Source: Riptortus pedestris (Eukaryota; Arthropoda; Insecta; Hemiptera; Alydidae). Taken from it: a DNA stretch of 64,000 bases. The stretch lies in the NCBI GenBank assembly GCA_019009955.1, contig CM032230.1, positions 25,984,501-26,048,500 on the forward strand, given 5' to 3'. Numbering within the stretch: the stretch's first letter is position 1; each line of letters begins with the position of its first letter. Shown piece by piece: positions 1-10,377 of this stretch. The notes beneath the pieces are model-generated. The model saw nothing but the letters and a program-made list of their open reading frames with translations. It was not told where the DNA came from and did not search any database. A program made the translations under genes and the position numbers.

Positions 1-195
1 AGGCGTTGACCATGATATTATATCGTAAACCTAGAGTGGCGAGTTCGATTCCCGCCCGGGCAGTAGGAATTTATTTAGTGACGAACTCATTAAATAAAAT
101 CCTTAGCCCTGTCCTAGTTAGAAAAGGGTGGTAACCTTTAGATAACCCGTCCCAATTAGCCATAGTATGAAGTGAACGTAAATAAATAAGAATTT
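1..195 (+). mobile_element. tRNA-derived SINE, 5' end cut by window
   Basis: The sequence carries a pol III B-box-like stretch (GAGTTCGATTCCCGCC) followed by a body shared with copies near 14.5, 53.0, 55.5 and 61.4 kb. Shared landmarks are GTGACGAACTCATTAAATAAAA, AGAAAAGGGTGGTAACC, and AACCCGTCCCAATTAGCC in pieces, ending in a short A/T tail. The A-box part lies mostly before the window. It is a non-coding retroposon, assigned by B-box plus multicopy structure; no partner LINE can be named. Confidence 0.7.
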
Positions 196-309
196 ATGGA
201 AATACTCTGGTTTCCCCTTAATTCTGCTTCAGAACTCCTCGTGACATTTAGAAGGTCGACAAGTTTAAAAAATAAATTTAAAAGGAAAACATTTTTTCAG
301 CGTCGCATT

Positions 310-595
310 GACAGCAGCAGCGCAGCAACAGACATACATTGATTTTTTTCTCGAAATTTCATGATACCTTTTCGTTTTACATAGAGACCATAACTGCTTC
401 TTTGTTTAATTGTTTCTTTCGTGTCTGTTTGTTACCTTTTCACGCATAAACGGCTGAACCGAATTTTATGAAACTTGGTATGTATATTACTACTAACCCA
501 ACTTAGGGTTTAGGCTATGTTAATATCCTCTGAGAAGACCCGGAGTGGGTGTTATAAGGGAGGTTGGAAATTAAAAATAGCATTCTCATTGATTT
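310..595 (+). mobile_element. Helitron fragment, 5' part
   Basis: Matches the 5' third of the Helitron copies at 22.1 and 44.5 kb: TTTCTCGAAATTTCATGATA, CTTTCGTGTCTGTTTG, ACCTTTTCACGCATAAACGG, ATGAAACTTGGTATGTATAT. It stops inside the first GGAGTGGG...TTATAAGGGAGG unit and passes into a microsatellite. No 3' hairpin or CTAG end is present, so this copy is truncated. Confidence 0.65.
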
Positions 596-599
596 ATAC

Positions 600-602
600 A
601 CA

Positions 603-692
<90 letters not shown>
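600..692. repeat. (CA)n(TA)n compound microsatellite
   Basis: About 50 bp of CA repeats pass directly into about 40 bp of TA repeats. It joins a Helitron fragment to a HINE-like 5' block, so the TA part probably belonged to the HINE-like element. Confidence 0.95.
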
Positions 693-696
<4 letters not shown>

Positions 697-821
697 ATAC
701 AGGTTTGAACAGTCCTCATTTTTGTCACTAACTAGGATTGATGGATATTTAAGGAAATTTTTAAAAAACCGTGTCGTAAGTACAACCTCAATAGCTGATA
801 TCCCTTAAGGGATATTTGCTA
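693..821 (-). mobile_element. HINE-like element, 5' block only
   Basis: Reverse orientation. Shows the family 5' block (GGTTTGAACAGTCCTCATTT ... ACAACCTCAATAGCTGAT) and the terminal palindrome TCCCTTAAGGGA followed by TTTGCTAA. The 3' block is missing. Confidence 0.8.
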
Positions 822-1205
822 ATAAGGAATTATCTACCACATGTTCAATGTTTTCTCATTTATATTGTGTGTTAAGAAGTATTTGTATTTATTATGAATA
901 TTACATATCTTGTTCGTAATTAGACCATACCTTCAATAATTCATGTTATTTAAATAATCCCCATTCCTACATTTTCTAAAATAAGTATATAAATAGTTGT
1001 TTGAGGAGGAGTTAATTTTGTGACGAATTCATGAAAAAAAAATATATCCTAAGCACTACCCGGACTAGAAAAGGAAAGCCTGTAAATATTCCATTCAGAT
1101 TTGCCATTGAAGCATGTTTTTAATAAATTACAGTTTTTTAGTGTGAGATTTCTAGCCGTTTTAAAATAATGGATTGCTCCATAAAAGCGTTCAGTTTTAA
1201 GTTAA
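822..1205. other. AT-rich stretch with a decayed SINE piece
   Basis: No gene seen. Positions about 1015-1082 (GTGACGAATTCATG, CTAGAAAAGG) look like a degenerate fragment of the tRNA-derived SINE seen at the start of the window. The rest is unassigned AT-rich DNA. Confidence 0.45.
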
Positions 1206-1595
1206 TTGAATGAGTTAAAGCCCTCAGAACGGTGTTCTCAAGTAATTAACTTATATTCCATCGTGTGTAAAACTTTTCTCAGGCTTTTTATTTTTATACT
1301 TTTTGTTTTCCCCGCCATTCCAAACGCTCCACTCCAGGCCTCATGTTGTTCTAATGGTTGTGCAACTTTGGCTAACAGATGGTTCCGTTTAGAGTGTAAT
1401 TATTCAGGGAATACTGTCTCTGGAACGTTAGTTGTAGCTACTTGTCGGCAGTTGGCCTCCAGGATTAACATACCAAATGGAGTAGTTTGGGGTGTTTGGA
1501 GTGAATGTGTTGGAGCGTGGATAACCAAGGAGGGCATTACTCAGATTTTGCGCCATTCTTCTCTTCATTCGCGCCACTCCTCCATCTTTTTCTAA
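1206..1595 (+). CDS. unassigned 129-residue open frame, probably not a gene
   Basis: The only long open frame in the window that is neither transposon-derived nor microsatellite. It starts at ATG 1206 and ends at TAA 1593. Residues about 22-45 are hydrophobic (FLRLFIFILFVFPAIPNAPL), which could mimic a signal or membrane segment, followed by a Cys-containing part (QASCCSNGCATL) with six cysteines in the remainder. I recognise no domain. There is no visible promoter, splice-site context or codon bias to support it, and it lies between transposon fragments. It may be chance, or an exon-like or old transposon piece. I do not infer a function. Confidence 0.12.
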   Translation: MNELKPSERCSQVINLYSIVCKTFLRLFIFILFVFPAIPNAPLQASCCSNGCATLANRWFRLECNYSGNTVSGTLVVATCRQLASRINIPNGVVWGVWSECVGAWITKEGITQILRHSSLHSRHSSIFF

Positions 1596-1663
1596 ACAGA
1601 TTTCCCTTACATCAGCTACTGGGTTTCTTGTTGTCGTTATTGAGGTGGGGGAAATGAGTTGGG

Positions 1664-1843
<180 letters not shown>

Positions 1844-1873
1844 TTATTTGAATATTTACAAAAATAAAATAAA

Positions 1874-2371
1874 AAGTCCGCCACGCAGGGGCTGCGTAAA
1901 CTAAGCAGATTTCCCACGTGAAGTTTTACAATAGAGAAATCTGCATACTAGTAACAGTAGTAGTAACGAGTCTCTAAACCAATTTCACGAGAGCCGAACA
2001 GTTACGGAAACGGCCGAACTAGCTTTCGGAGGAAACACAAGAATAAAACCGACATCAGCCGATATCATCTCGTCCGTTATCCGCACACCCTAAATAAAAA
2101 TGCAAATATCTCTGTTAATATTCAAGATAGAGAATAAATGTATATAACAATATTTATAGTAAATTTAATTTGCAAGAGGATTGGTTCTATACAAGTTTTG
2201 GACCCGAGGAGATATTTCGAATTTTCGAAAATCCTCTCTGTTAACCCCTCCTCCCTCCCCCTGTTCCGATTTCAGCCATTAGCGACCTTGATTTTTCTTT
2301 TTGCATGAAACGAGGAAATATCGAGTTTGGTAACGATCATAAAAAAATTACGGCCGCTAGAGCTTTATCAG

Positions 2372-2432
<61 letters not shown>
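1874..2432 (-). mobile_element. HINE-like element, 3' block plus TA block
   Basis: Reverse orientation. Begins with the family 3' end (AAGTCCGCCACGCAGGGGCT), the hairpin, subterminal AAGCAGATTTCCCACGTGAA, then the 3' body to the GCTAGAGC...ACAGACAAATA motif and a (TA)n run. The 5' block is absent; LINE sequence follows the TA run, suggesting replacement of or insertion at the microsatellite. Confidence 0.85.
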
Positions 2433-2434
<2 letters not shown>

Positions 2435-2438
<4 letters not shown>

Positions 2439-2960
2439 TGCTGATTAAACTGTAAAGAGAGCTTCTAAACATTCCAAAATTACAGAATGATTTACTACAC
2501 GTAGATGTATTGCTGTACGTAGAAACATTTACTACACACAGACAGCATAAAGAAATGGCAGCAGCATTGGACAGCGACATTTAAAGTACATCATTTAAAG
2601 ACTTTCATTCCCGACATTTCAGAAGATACACCTGCTGAATTTTACACAACACAGTTATTAACAGGACATAGCTCAAGTAAAGTGTACCTAAACAGATTTA
2701 CTAATTGACACATGGTCCATTTTGCACATGTGATTTTACTACTGAACAGACTTACACCCATCTCTTACATGACTGTATACTGCTTTCAAACGAAATGTAC
2801 CTTTTTAAAGAAACAGTAATGAAAATAACAAACCGATGGCCAGTTGAGGATAGAATTTTATTCTATAAGTGCAATAAAGCACTGCGGAAATAAGCTGAAG
2901 TGTTACACCAGAAAATAAGTCATTGGAATAGCTATTATGGATAAATTGATAATATACTAT
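2435..2960 (+). pseudogene. R1/Jockey-like LINE ORF2 C-terminus, broken
   Basis: Translation in pieces gives SIKKWQQHW, then LKTFIPDI, FYTTQLLTGH and VYLNRF, and after a frameshift CTCDFTTEQTYTHLLHDC and WPVEDRILFYK. The order 'QLLTGH...YL.RF', a Cys/His-like cluster ending LLHDC, then a 'NWPV' tail is the segment after RNase H in R1/Jockey/I-type non-LTR retrotransposons. The copy has at least one frameshift and a stop, and the reverse transcriptase part is absent. The same segment recurs at 34.5-35.0 kb (minus) and 57.5-57.9 kb (plus), so it is a genomic family. It cannot be active. Confidence 0.7.
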
Positions 2961-2981
2961 TATTAACTCCATTTTATTTTT

Positions 2982-3101
2982 AGCAGATTTCCCTTAAGGG
3001 AAATCAGCTATTGAGGTCGTACTCATGACGGAATTTTCGAAAAATTTCTTCAAATGTCCATCGATCCTACCCAGGAGATGACGAAAATGAGGTCCGTTCA
3101 A

Positions 3102-3177
<76 letters not shown>

Positions 3178-3713
3178 CTGTTAACACTCTAGCGGTCGCA
3201 ATTTTTGTTTAATCGTCACCAAACTCGGTATTTAATCGTTTTATGTAAAAAGGAAGATTAAGTTCGTTAACGGCTGAAATCGGACCAGTGGGAGGGGGGG
3301 TTTAGAGGGGGGATTTTCAAAAATTCGAAATATCTCCGTTATTATGCATCGGATCAGAAAATTGTATAGAACCAATCTTATTGGAAATTAAATTTACTAT
3401 AAATATTGTTATATGCATTTATTCTCTATCTTGAATATTAACCGAGATATTTGCATTTGTAATCTGCATGTTCGGACTTTCCGCCGAGAGCTCTGGTGGC
3501 CATTTCCATAACTATTCGTCCCTCGTGAATAGGTTTGGAGTTTAGGTTACCTGTTTTTTGGGGCTAGAAACTTCTGGGTTATTACGCCATAAATAATGTT
3601 TTAGGTTTTATAGGTTTCTTACTACTACAGTTGTTATTAGGCAGATTTCTCTTTTGTAAAACTTCACGTGGGAAACCGGCTTAGTTTACACAGCCCCTGC
3701 GTGACGGACTTTT
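2982..3713 (+). mobile_element. HINE-like element, full length (reference copy)
   Basis: A complete sense copy. The 5' end reads AGCAGATTTCCCTTAAGGGA, a terminal motif overlapping a palindrome. A conserved block follows (CAGCTATTGAGGTCGTACTC, ATGACGAAAATGAGGTCCGT), then (TA)n. The 3' body contains CTCTAGCGGTCGCAATTTTT, GGGAGGGGGGGTTTAGAGG and ACCGAGATATTTGCATTT. It ends with the subterminal inverse (GGAAA.C.GCTTAG), a hairpin CAGCCCCTGCGTG and GACGGACTTTT. No coding capacity. A subterminal inverted repeat, microsatellite block, 3' hairpin and T-rich insertion sites match published HINE/DINE-1 structure; the Helentron assignment is inference. Confidence 0.85.
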
Positions 3714-3839
3714 CATCATTAAATGTTTTGTTCAATAATGTTCTAATTTGTATATTGGAGTTAAGATTAATTATTTATATTTATACTTTTTTTATATATT
3801 TGTATATTTTGTGTAAAATTTGTTATTAATCTACAAATG

Positions 3840-3913
3840 CATGGAATGTACTATATTGTAGGAAATAAACTACCTCTCTGAAGGGTTACTTCATTGAGGA
3901 AATAAATAAAAAG

Positions 3914-3917
<4 letters not shown>
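3840..3917 (+). mobile_element. LINE 3' tail
   Basis: GGTTACTTCATTGAGGAAAT followed by AAATAAAAA parallels the 3' end of the LINE copy at 58.2 kb (GGTTACTTCAGGAAGGAAAT). This suggests the 3' terminus of the same non-LTR family. It runs into a TA microsatellite (3918-3951). Confidence 0.5.
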
Positions 3918-3951
<34 letters not shown>

Positions 3952-3955
<4 letters not shown>

Positions 3956-4358
3956 AATTTATTTGAGTATTTACAAAAAAACAAAATAAAAACAATTATA
4001 ATTCTAACGTCAATGCGTACCTGAGGCAAGGGGTACACTAACCCCTGGAATGCGGCCAAATAGGCCACAATGCCCCAGGGCCAACATGAACTTAGTACTA
4101 AATCAAACTATATACAGAACCTTAAAGCTAAGAGACTAACCTACTATATACAACACTAACCTATTCTAATAAACTACTAAATACAAAATAATATTAAACA
4201 TGACACACATAGACAGAATAAATCAGAAACTCTTGAACTAATATATTTGCAAGTACATATCATATCTCCTAATACCACCGAAAAATTAAAACACTACTTA
4301 CAAGCAAATAAATAAAAATAATTGAACATAATGAAATAAAACGACAAATAACAGAAGA
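3952..4358 (-). mobile_element. probable retroelement 3' end, reverse orientation
   Basis: The segment ACAATTTATTTGAGTATTTA directly after the TA run also occurs at 1841-1862 after a CA run. Read on the minus strand this gives a common 3' terminus ending in AAATAAATTGT plus a simple repeat. Upstream (minus strand) is a moderately GC-rich piece (about 4015-4085) that I cannot place. This is inferred from only two sites. Confidence 0.35.
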
Positions 4359-4360
4359 AA

Positions 4361-5003
4361 AAGTCCGTCACGCAGGGGCAGCGTAAACTAAGCAGACTTC
4401 CCACGTGAAGTTTTACAAGAGAGAAATTTCACGAGAGCTGAACCAGTCAAGGAAACGGCCGAACTAGCTTTTGGCGGGAAAGTAACTCTCGTCCGTTAGG
4501 CTCCCCGATAAAATAAAAATGCAAATATCTCGGTTAATATTCAAGATAGAGAAAACATGTATATAACAATATTTATAGTAAATTTAATTTTCAATAAAAT
4601 TGATTCTGTACCATTTTTCGATCCGACGTATAGTAACGGAGATATTTCAAATTTTCGAAAATCCTCCTCTCTAAACCTCCCCCTCCCACTGGTCCGATTT
4701 CAGTCGTTAACGAACTCGATCTCTCTTTTTACATAAAACGACTAAATATCGAGTTTGGCAATGATTAAACAAAAATTGCGACCGCTAGAGCGGTAACAGA
4801 CCGCTGCGACTGTATATATATATGTATATATATATGTATATATATATATATATATCTATATATATATATATGTATACAGTTTTGAACGGACCTCATTTTC
4901 GTCATCTACTAGGTAGGATCGATGGACATTTGAAGATAAATTTCAAAAATTCCGTCATGAGTACAACCTCAATAGCTGATTTCCCTTAAGGGAAATCTGC
5001 TAA
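4361..5003 (-). mobile_element. HINE-like element, full length
   Basis: Both termini are present: AAGTCCGTCACGCAGGGGC on the left and TTCCCTTAAGGGAAATCTGC plus TAAAA on the right. The microsatellite is interrupted (TATG units). The next copy begins with no spacer. Confidence 0.9.
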
Positions 5004-5303
5004 AAGTCTGTCCCGCAGGGGCTGTGTAACTAAGCAGATTTCCCTCGTACGTCACATAATTGCATTTATCACAAAACGTAAATATTCAATGAGAACAATA
5101 TTTTGTATTTAGGCACCAAATAATGTACTTTATAGTACAACAGCTTATTGTTAATATGACATGCGTAGGAAGGGGGTTTATTGGAGGCGTTTAATAATCA
5201 AGATAGAAAAAAAACCTAAATAATAAAATTTATAAAAAAATTTCTAAAATGAAGCCATTTTAAAAACCTTAATAGCTGATTTCCCCTAAGGGAAATCTGA
5301 TAA
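5004..5303 (-). mobile_element. HINE-like element, short internally deleted copy
   Basis: About 300 bp with both termini (AAGTCTGTCCCGCAGGGGCT and TTCCCCTAAGGGAAATCTGA), head to tail with the previous copy. It lacks the TA block and the CTAGCGGTCGC region; its 3' body is the subtype with CAATGAGAACAATATTTTGT. Confidence 0.8.
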
Positions 5304-5622
5304 AACGACATTCCCGTCATCGCAGCGACTGGAATAAGCAAGTATGTGTGAGAGAGATATCGCTCTTGCGCTCGTAAGTTTTGTTTGATACTTACTAAAC
5401 TTAATATTTGTGTAAAGTGAAGTAATAGCAGTGGCTAATTTCTTATCAAGTGCCATCCCTCCTTAGCTCTTAACTTCTTTGTCAGGCAGGGAGAGGCTGC
5501 TCCTCTCATTGTGGTGAAGGGGTGGGGGGCCACTGTCAAGAGTGATTCAGGAAATATTGTATTGTACATATCGCACATTACTAAATGCATTTAAATGCAG
5601 GCTGTAATATTCTAAATAAAAT
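5304..5622. other. unassigned unique DNA
   Basis: Less AT-rich than its surroundings, with a purine-rich part (GGGAGAGGCTGCTCCTC, GAAGGGGTGGGGGGCC). No gene, RNA or repeat recognised. Confidence 0.4.
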
Positions 5623-5623
5623 A

Positions 5624-6034
5624 AAGATTCCGTCACGCAGGGACTGCGTAAACTAAGCAGATTTCCCTCGTGAAGTTATACACATACGGCAAAGGTCCGA
5701 ACTAGCTTTTCGCGGGAAATTCAGAAATCCGTTATCGGACCAAATTTCATAAAAATGCAAATATCTCGGTTAATATTCAAGATAGGAGATACATGTATAT
5801 AACAATATTTATAGTAAATTTAATTTGCAATAAGATTGATCCTGTGCAATTTTTCGATACGACGTGTAGTAACGGAGATATTTCGAATTATCGAAAATCC
5901 TCCCCTCTAAACCCCCCCACCCCCAGGAACGATTTCAGCCATTAAAGAACATGATCTTTCTTTTTACATAAAACGATTAAATTCCGAGTTTGGTAACAAA
6001 CAAACAAAAATAGTGACTGCTAGAGCGGTAACAG

Positions 6035-6094
<60 letters not shown>

Positions 6095-6217
6095 TTTTGA
6101 ACGGACCTCATTTTTGTCATCTCCTGGGTAGGATCGATGGACATTTGAAGAAAAATTTGGAAAATCGCAACATGAGTACAACCTCAATAGCTGATTTCCC
6201 TTAAGGGAAATCTGCTA
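5624..6217 (-). mobile_element. HINE-like element, full length
   Basis: Left end GATTCCGTCACGCAGGGACT, TA block 6042-6091, right end TTCCCTTAAGGGAAATCTGC followed by TAAAA. The subtype has GGGAAATTCAGAAATCCGTT in the 3' body. Confidence 0.9.
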
Positions 6218-6239
6218 AAACCTAATCTGAAAAAAAAAT

Positions 6240-6340
6240 AAAACTTAATATTTATAGGATTGATGGGCTTGGAGGAAATTTTACGAAAATCGCGTCATGA
6301 ATACGACCTTAATAACTGATTCCCCTTAAGGGTGGGATGT
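6240..6340 (-). mobile_element. HINE-like 5' block fragment
   Basis: ATCGCGTCATGAATACGACC, TTAATAACTGAT and CCCCTTAAGGG identify the 5' block in reverse. It is abutted by a sense-oriented 3' end of another copy. Confidence 0.7.
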
Positions 6341-6356
6341 GATTAACAACGGTGAA

Positions 6357-6404
6357 GTGGGAAATCTGCTTAGTTTACGCAGCCCCTGCGTCACGTACTT
6401 TTTT
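6357..6404 (+). mobile_element. HINE-like 3' terminus fragment
   Basis: GTGGGAAATCTGCTTAGTTT, hairpin ACGCAGCCCCTGCGT and CACGTACTTTTTTT are the last ~48 bp of a sense copy. Confidence 0.85.
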
Positions 6405-7244
6405 TATGGTCTGATGTACCATGAAAATTCGCCTACCCCTTCGATTATGCACCTCATAGCATTGTTGACTAGGGTAAACAACTTCGGTTTTGCTATAAAT
6501 GTTTTAAAAATTTATATATCTGAGCTTTAACATTTTTTTATAATTAAACGCTCTAGAATTCTGATACATTTTCATTTCCTTTTGCATATTTTTAATTTCA
6601 AATAGAATAATTCATACCATGACACGATACGAAAAATTTATTATTTCCTTTACTTGATTACATAATAAACTAGACTTGAAGAACTAATTAAAGTCTTTTT
6701 GTACTTAAGTTATTTCGTTAGTAATTGGAATAATAAATATAGACTTGCCTTTTTTTTTTCTAGGAACTTTCTTTAGTTTAATATGTTGTTGTGCTATGAT
6801 TACAACTTGGCTCCTGTTTCGAGCACACTTTGAAGTTTATGTGTTCTAGTTTCCCGCTTTCAAGGAAAATAAAAGTGTTTGTGGGAAACTTGAAATTATT
6901 TATTTTGAGATGCTGGTCAGAATTTCATACTACTTTTAAAAAGGGTTTATTTCTTTTAGATGGGTTTTCCTCTCTGCTATTCTGAATTAAAAGACATTAG
7001 CTAGTCATTCAATGTCTATGTTTAATATCCTTCTAATACTTCTTAAGGATGAACTCATGAATAGCGTAAAACATGTCTAAGTCTAGGACACCGCCAAGTT
7101 AACAGATCTCCCGTGATCAAATGACACTGTTGACATTATGTCTCAATCCATTTTTTTCCCTTGTACCAACCTTATATAAAGATTCATCTTATACAAAGTG
7201 ATATAATGCCTCAACATAAAAATCAACGAAACAAGACTGCATTA
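6405..7244. other. unassigned AT-rich DNA
   Basis: No supported gene, RNA or repeat. Short open frames here lack codon structure. Confidence 0.4.
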
Positions 7245-7452
7245 AACGTTTAAATACCGAGTTTGGTAGCCATCAAACAAAAATTGCGACCGCTAGAGCG
7301 TTAACAGACAAATATAAATATGTGTATATATTTTTGAACGGACCTCGTCATCTCCCGGGTAGGATCGATGTACATTTGAGAACATTTTTCGAAAATCGCG
7401 TCATGAGTTTGACGTCAAAAGCTGATTTCCCTTATGGGAAAATCTGCTAAAA
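7245..7452 (-). mobile_element. HINE-like element, 5' half
   Basis: Contains CGAGTTTGGTAGCCATCAAA, GCGACCGCTAGAGCG, a reduced TA/TGTATA block, ATCGCGTCATGAG and the terminus CTTATGGGAAAATCTGC. The 3' body is lost; a decayed piece (TTTTTCGATCCGATGCG) lies near 7613. Confidence 0.8.
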
Positions 7453-7776
7453 ATGGGAATACTTCTCTTAATATAAGACTTAAACAATGAAATACCAATT
7501 ACTGGACGTATTCGGTGATCAAAAAGAATTTTGTTCCAATCAGAGATACAATAAATTTTTATAGAACCAATTTTGTTTGTCATTAAAAGATCATAAATTT
7601 ATCCTCTATGACATTTTTCGATCCGATGCGTTGGATATTGTATATTATTTTCATATTCAATTATTTTAAATGAGGTGCACCAAACATTTTGTTTATTTAA
7701 TGTAATAGGAGTACAAGGAAGTCATCTGATGCACATATAAAGTTCTTTTTTCTATTAATAGTTCTATGTATAATGT

Positions 7777-7912
7777 TTATTATTATTAACGTCTACGTTT
7801 TGCTATTATCGCTAATTGTACAGGTTACCGCCCTTTTCTACCTAGGGTGGGACTAAGGATTTTATTTAATTAGTTCGTCATTATATTTCTATTACCCAAA
7901 TTTACCTTAGGG
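7777..7912 (-). mobile_element. tRNA-derived SINE, 3' part
   Basis: Reverse copy of the SINE body: ATTATTAACGTCTACGTTTT (tail), ACAGGTTACCGCCCTTTTCT, GGACTAAGGATTTTATTTAA. The tRNA-like head is missing. A TA microsatellite follows at 7920-7960. Confidence 0.75.
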
Positions 7913-7917
7913 AAATG

Positions 7918-7963
<46 letters not shown>

Positions 7964-7964
7964 C

Positions 7965-8840
7965 ACAGACATACATACAATCTACTTTTTGGATTCATTA
8001 TAAAAAATAACAATCTTAATCCTGCGATGTTGAGCACTCACACCCATTATTTTTCCGGAATGACAAACGATTTCCCCGGGTTGTAAACGTCGCATCAAAA
8101 CGTTGTTTGTTGGAGCTAGTCGAAACTTTGAGCATTGAGGAAACGAGTTGTATTAATGAGGAAGTATTGTCGTGGAGTACTCAACACAAAGTCACGAATT
8201 AGATTCAAAATGGAGTCTCCTTGAAGAAGCTTGAATCATAAATATTTGTGAACCAGTAACCACTTCTCAATTACCCTATGTATTATTTATTCCAACTGAA
8301 AATTCGTTTGTCTATAATACCAGTCGAACGACATGTCAACGATTTTTAAAATTAAGATTTTATATGTTTTTGTAGGCCGTTAATAAAAATATTTAGGTAG
8401 TACTTATTCGAAGGTATTGACTTTCAATGATTTCCTTCTTGAGAGTTGAATGATAGATGGCCAGGGCCAAACTATTATTTATTAGTATTTCCTGACTTGT
8501 TTTCCTTCGTCTCCAGTCAGATTTACGAGTTGCTGCTACACCTTCCATTATCTTTAAAATGAAGAGAAACAGCCGTCAGTTGCTCTTCTATTATTCTTTC
8601 GGGAAGTTTTTTTGATTTATCCTTCCTTATGGCCGTTAATTACTATTTTTACATCAGTTTCATGTTACGCCTTATATAATTGTACGGTACGATGACTGGC
8701 GTTCCTTGATTTCCCAAGTGGGAATACGCTTTTGATGAAGGTTGCGTTGTAAACTTTAATAAAACCTGAAGCAAGATAACTTTATTGTCAATTATATTGG
8801 TACTATCAAGAATTTACTTTTAAAGCAGTAAATAATAGAA
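7965..8840. other. unassigned DNA
   Basis: AT-rich, no coding signal, no repeat that I can match elsewhere in the window. Confidence 0.4.
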
Positions 8841-8845
8841 CTTTT

Positions 8846-9376
8846 AGCAGATTTCTCTTAAGGTAAATCAGCTATTGAGGTCGTACTCATGACGGAATTT
8901 TCGAAATTTTTCTTCAAATGTCCATCCATTTTGTCTGTTACCGCTCTAGCAGTCGCAATTTTTGTTTGATGGTTACCAAACTCGATATTTAGTCGTATTA
9001 TGTAAAAAGAAAGATCAAGTTCGTTAACGGCTGAAATCGTACCAGTGGGAGGGGGGTTTAGAGGGGAGGATTTTCGAAAATTCGAAATATCTCCGTTGTT
9101 ATACGTCGGATCGAAATATTGTACAGAATTAATCTTATTGCAAATTAAATTTACTATATTTATTGTTATTTACATTTATTCTCTATCTTGAATATTAACC
9201 GAGATATTTGCATTTTTATTAAATATGGGCGGCTAACGGAAGTGAGTGACTTTCCCGCCAAAAGCTAGTTCGGTTGTTTCCTTGTCTGCTCGTCTCTCGT
9301 GAAATTTCTCTATTGTAAAACTTCACGTGGGAAATCTTCTTAGTTTACGCAGCCCCTGCGTGACGGACTTTTTTTT
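8846..9376 (+). mobile_element. HINE-like element without TA block
   Basis: Both termini are intact (AGCAGATTTCTCTTAAGG; CAGCCCCTGCGTGACGGACT), but the joint between TGTCCATCC and TTTTGTCTGTTACCG shows that the microsatellite and adjoining 40-50 bp are deleted. Length is about 530 bp against about 730 for the copy at 2982. Confidence 0.9.
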
Positions 9377-9652
9377 TTAATTTAGTATTAATTCATAAAC
9401 GAATTTTACAAAATCTAATAATTAATAACTAAAGGCTCCACCGGAGACGGCAGATTTAACGCTTGCTAAAATGGCTATAGTTGCCTTCTCCACGCATTCT
9501 ATTCTCTATTTGATTAAAAGAATTTTTCAAATTTGCTTCCAATATTACTGAACTCCGCATGTTAAGTCATATAGTAGCTTAAAGTGAAAATACAATTTGG
9601 AGACCACTAAATACAGAAAATTTATAAATACAAAATATGTTTTTGTTTATTT

Positions 9653-9793
9653 ATTTTATTTGTTGTTTTGTTATTTGATTGCGTTCTATTATTTAGTTGA
9701 GTATTATTTAGTTGCGTTCCGTTATTTAGTTGTGTTTTGTTATATTGTTGCGTTCTGTTATTTAGTCGAGTTTTGTTATTTGTTTGCGTTCTT
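9653..9793. repeat. 18-bp imperfect minisatellite
   Basis: Repeats of the form GTTGCGTTCTGTTATTTA with T/A and C/T variation, about seven units. It encodes a meaningless six-residue repeat (CYLVAF-like) in one frame. Confidence 0.7.
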
Positions 9794-10002
9794 CATTTGT
9801 ATTATTTAATTTTTTCTTGTTTCTATTTTAATTTTTGTATTTTGTTTATATAAATTGTTTTTGTTGTTTTTTTATTAGCTCCAAAATAAATAAATATACT
9901 GAAAATACCAAAAAACGACAACAAACAAACAAATACCTGCCTTCGTACTTAGAATTCAGAACAAATAAAAATAAAAGCATAAACAACGTGTGAAGTTCAT
10001 TA

Positions 10003-10313
10003 CTTTATAACGTTATATCATTCATTCATTCATTTATAACGTTATATCATTCATTCATTCATTTATAACGTTATATCATTCATTCATTCATTTATAACGT
10101 TATATCATTCATTCATTCATTTATAACGTTATATTATTCATTCATTCATTTATAACGTTATATCATTCATTCATTCATTTATAACGTTATTTCATTCATT
10201 CATTCATTTATAACGTTATATCATTCATTCATTCATTTATAAAGTTATATCATTCATTCATTCATTTATAACGTTATATCATTCATTCATTCATTTATAA
10301 CGTTATATCATTC
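10003..10313. repeat. 29-bp minisatellite, about 11 units
   Basis: The unit is TTATAACGTTATA plus TCATTCATTCATTCAT, with exact 29-bp spacing of TAACGTTA from 10011 to 10301. The eighth-ninth unit has TAAAGTTA and one has TATTTCATT. Each unit combines a TATAACGTTATA palindrome with (ATTC)n. Confidence 0.95.
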
Positions 10314-10377
10314 ATCATATATAGTAATATAAATAAATATATAGTCCACATCACTGGGGAAGGGCTTTTCTATTTTT

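Noticed and set aside
1..70. Functional tRNA gene
   Set aside because: A B-box-like motif is present, but the body continues into a repeated SINE sequence and no cloverleaf pairing can be drawn.
517..708. Open frame rich in HTHTHT and YIYIYI
   Set aside because: It is a translation of (CA)n(TA)n; the same holds for frames at 1637-1904, 2368-2580, 6013-6204, 12528-12764, 16793-17042, 18841-19065, 21904-22147, 36574-36991, 51671-51988 and 57185-57522.
1206..1595. Secreted or membrane protein gene
   Set aside because: A hydrophobic stretch alone is not enough. No promoter, splice sites, homology or codon bias; kept only as a low-confidence open frame.
2982..3713. CRISPR-like array formed by the repeated GTCCGTCACGCAGGGGCTGCG words
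   Set aside because: Copies are hundreds to thousands of bases apart, in both orientations, and are the termini of a transposable family in eukaryotic DNA.
10003..10313. CRISPR array
   Set aside because: Units are contiguous 29-bp repeats without unique spacers, so it is a minisatellite.
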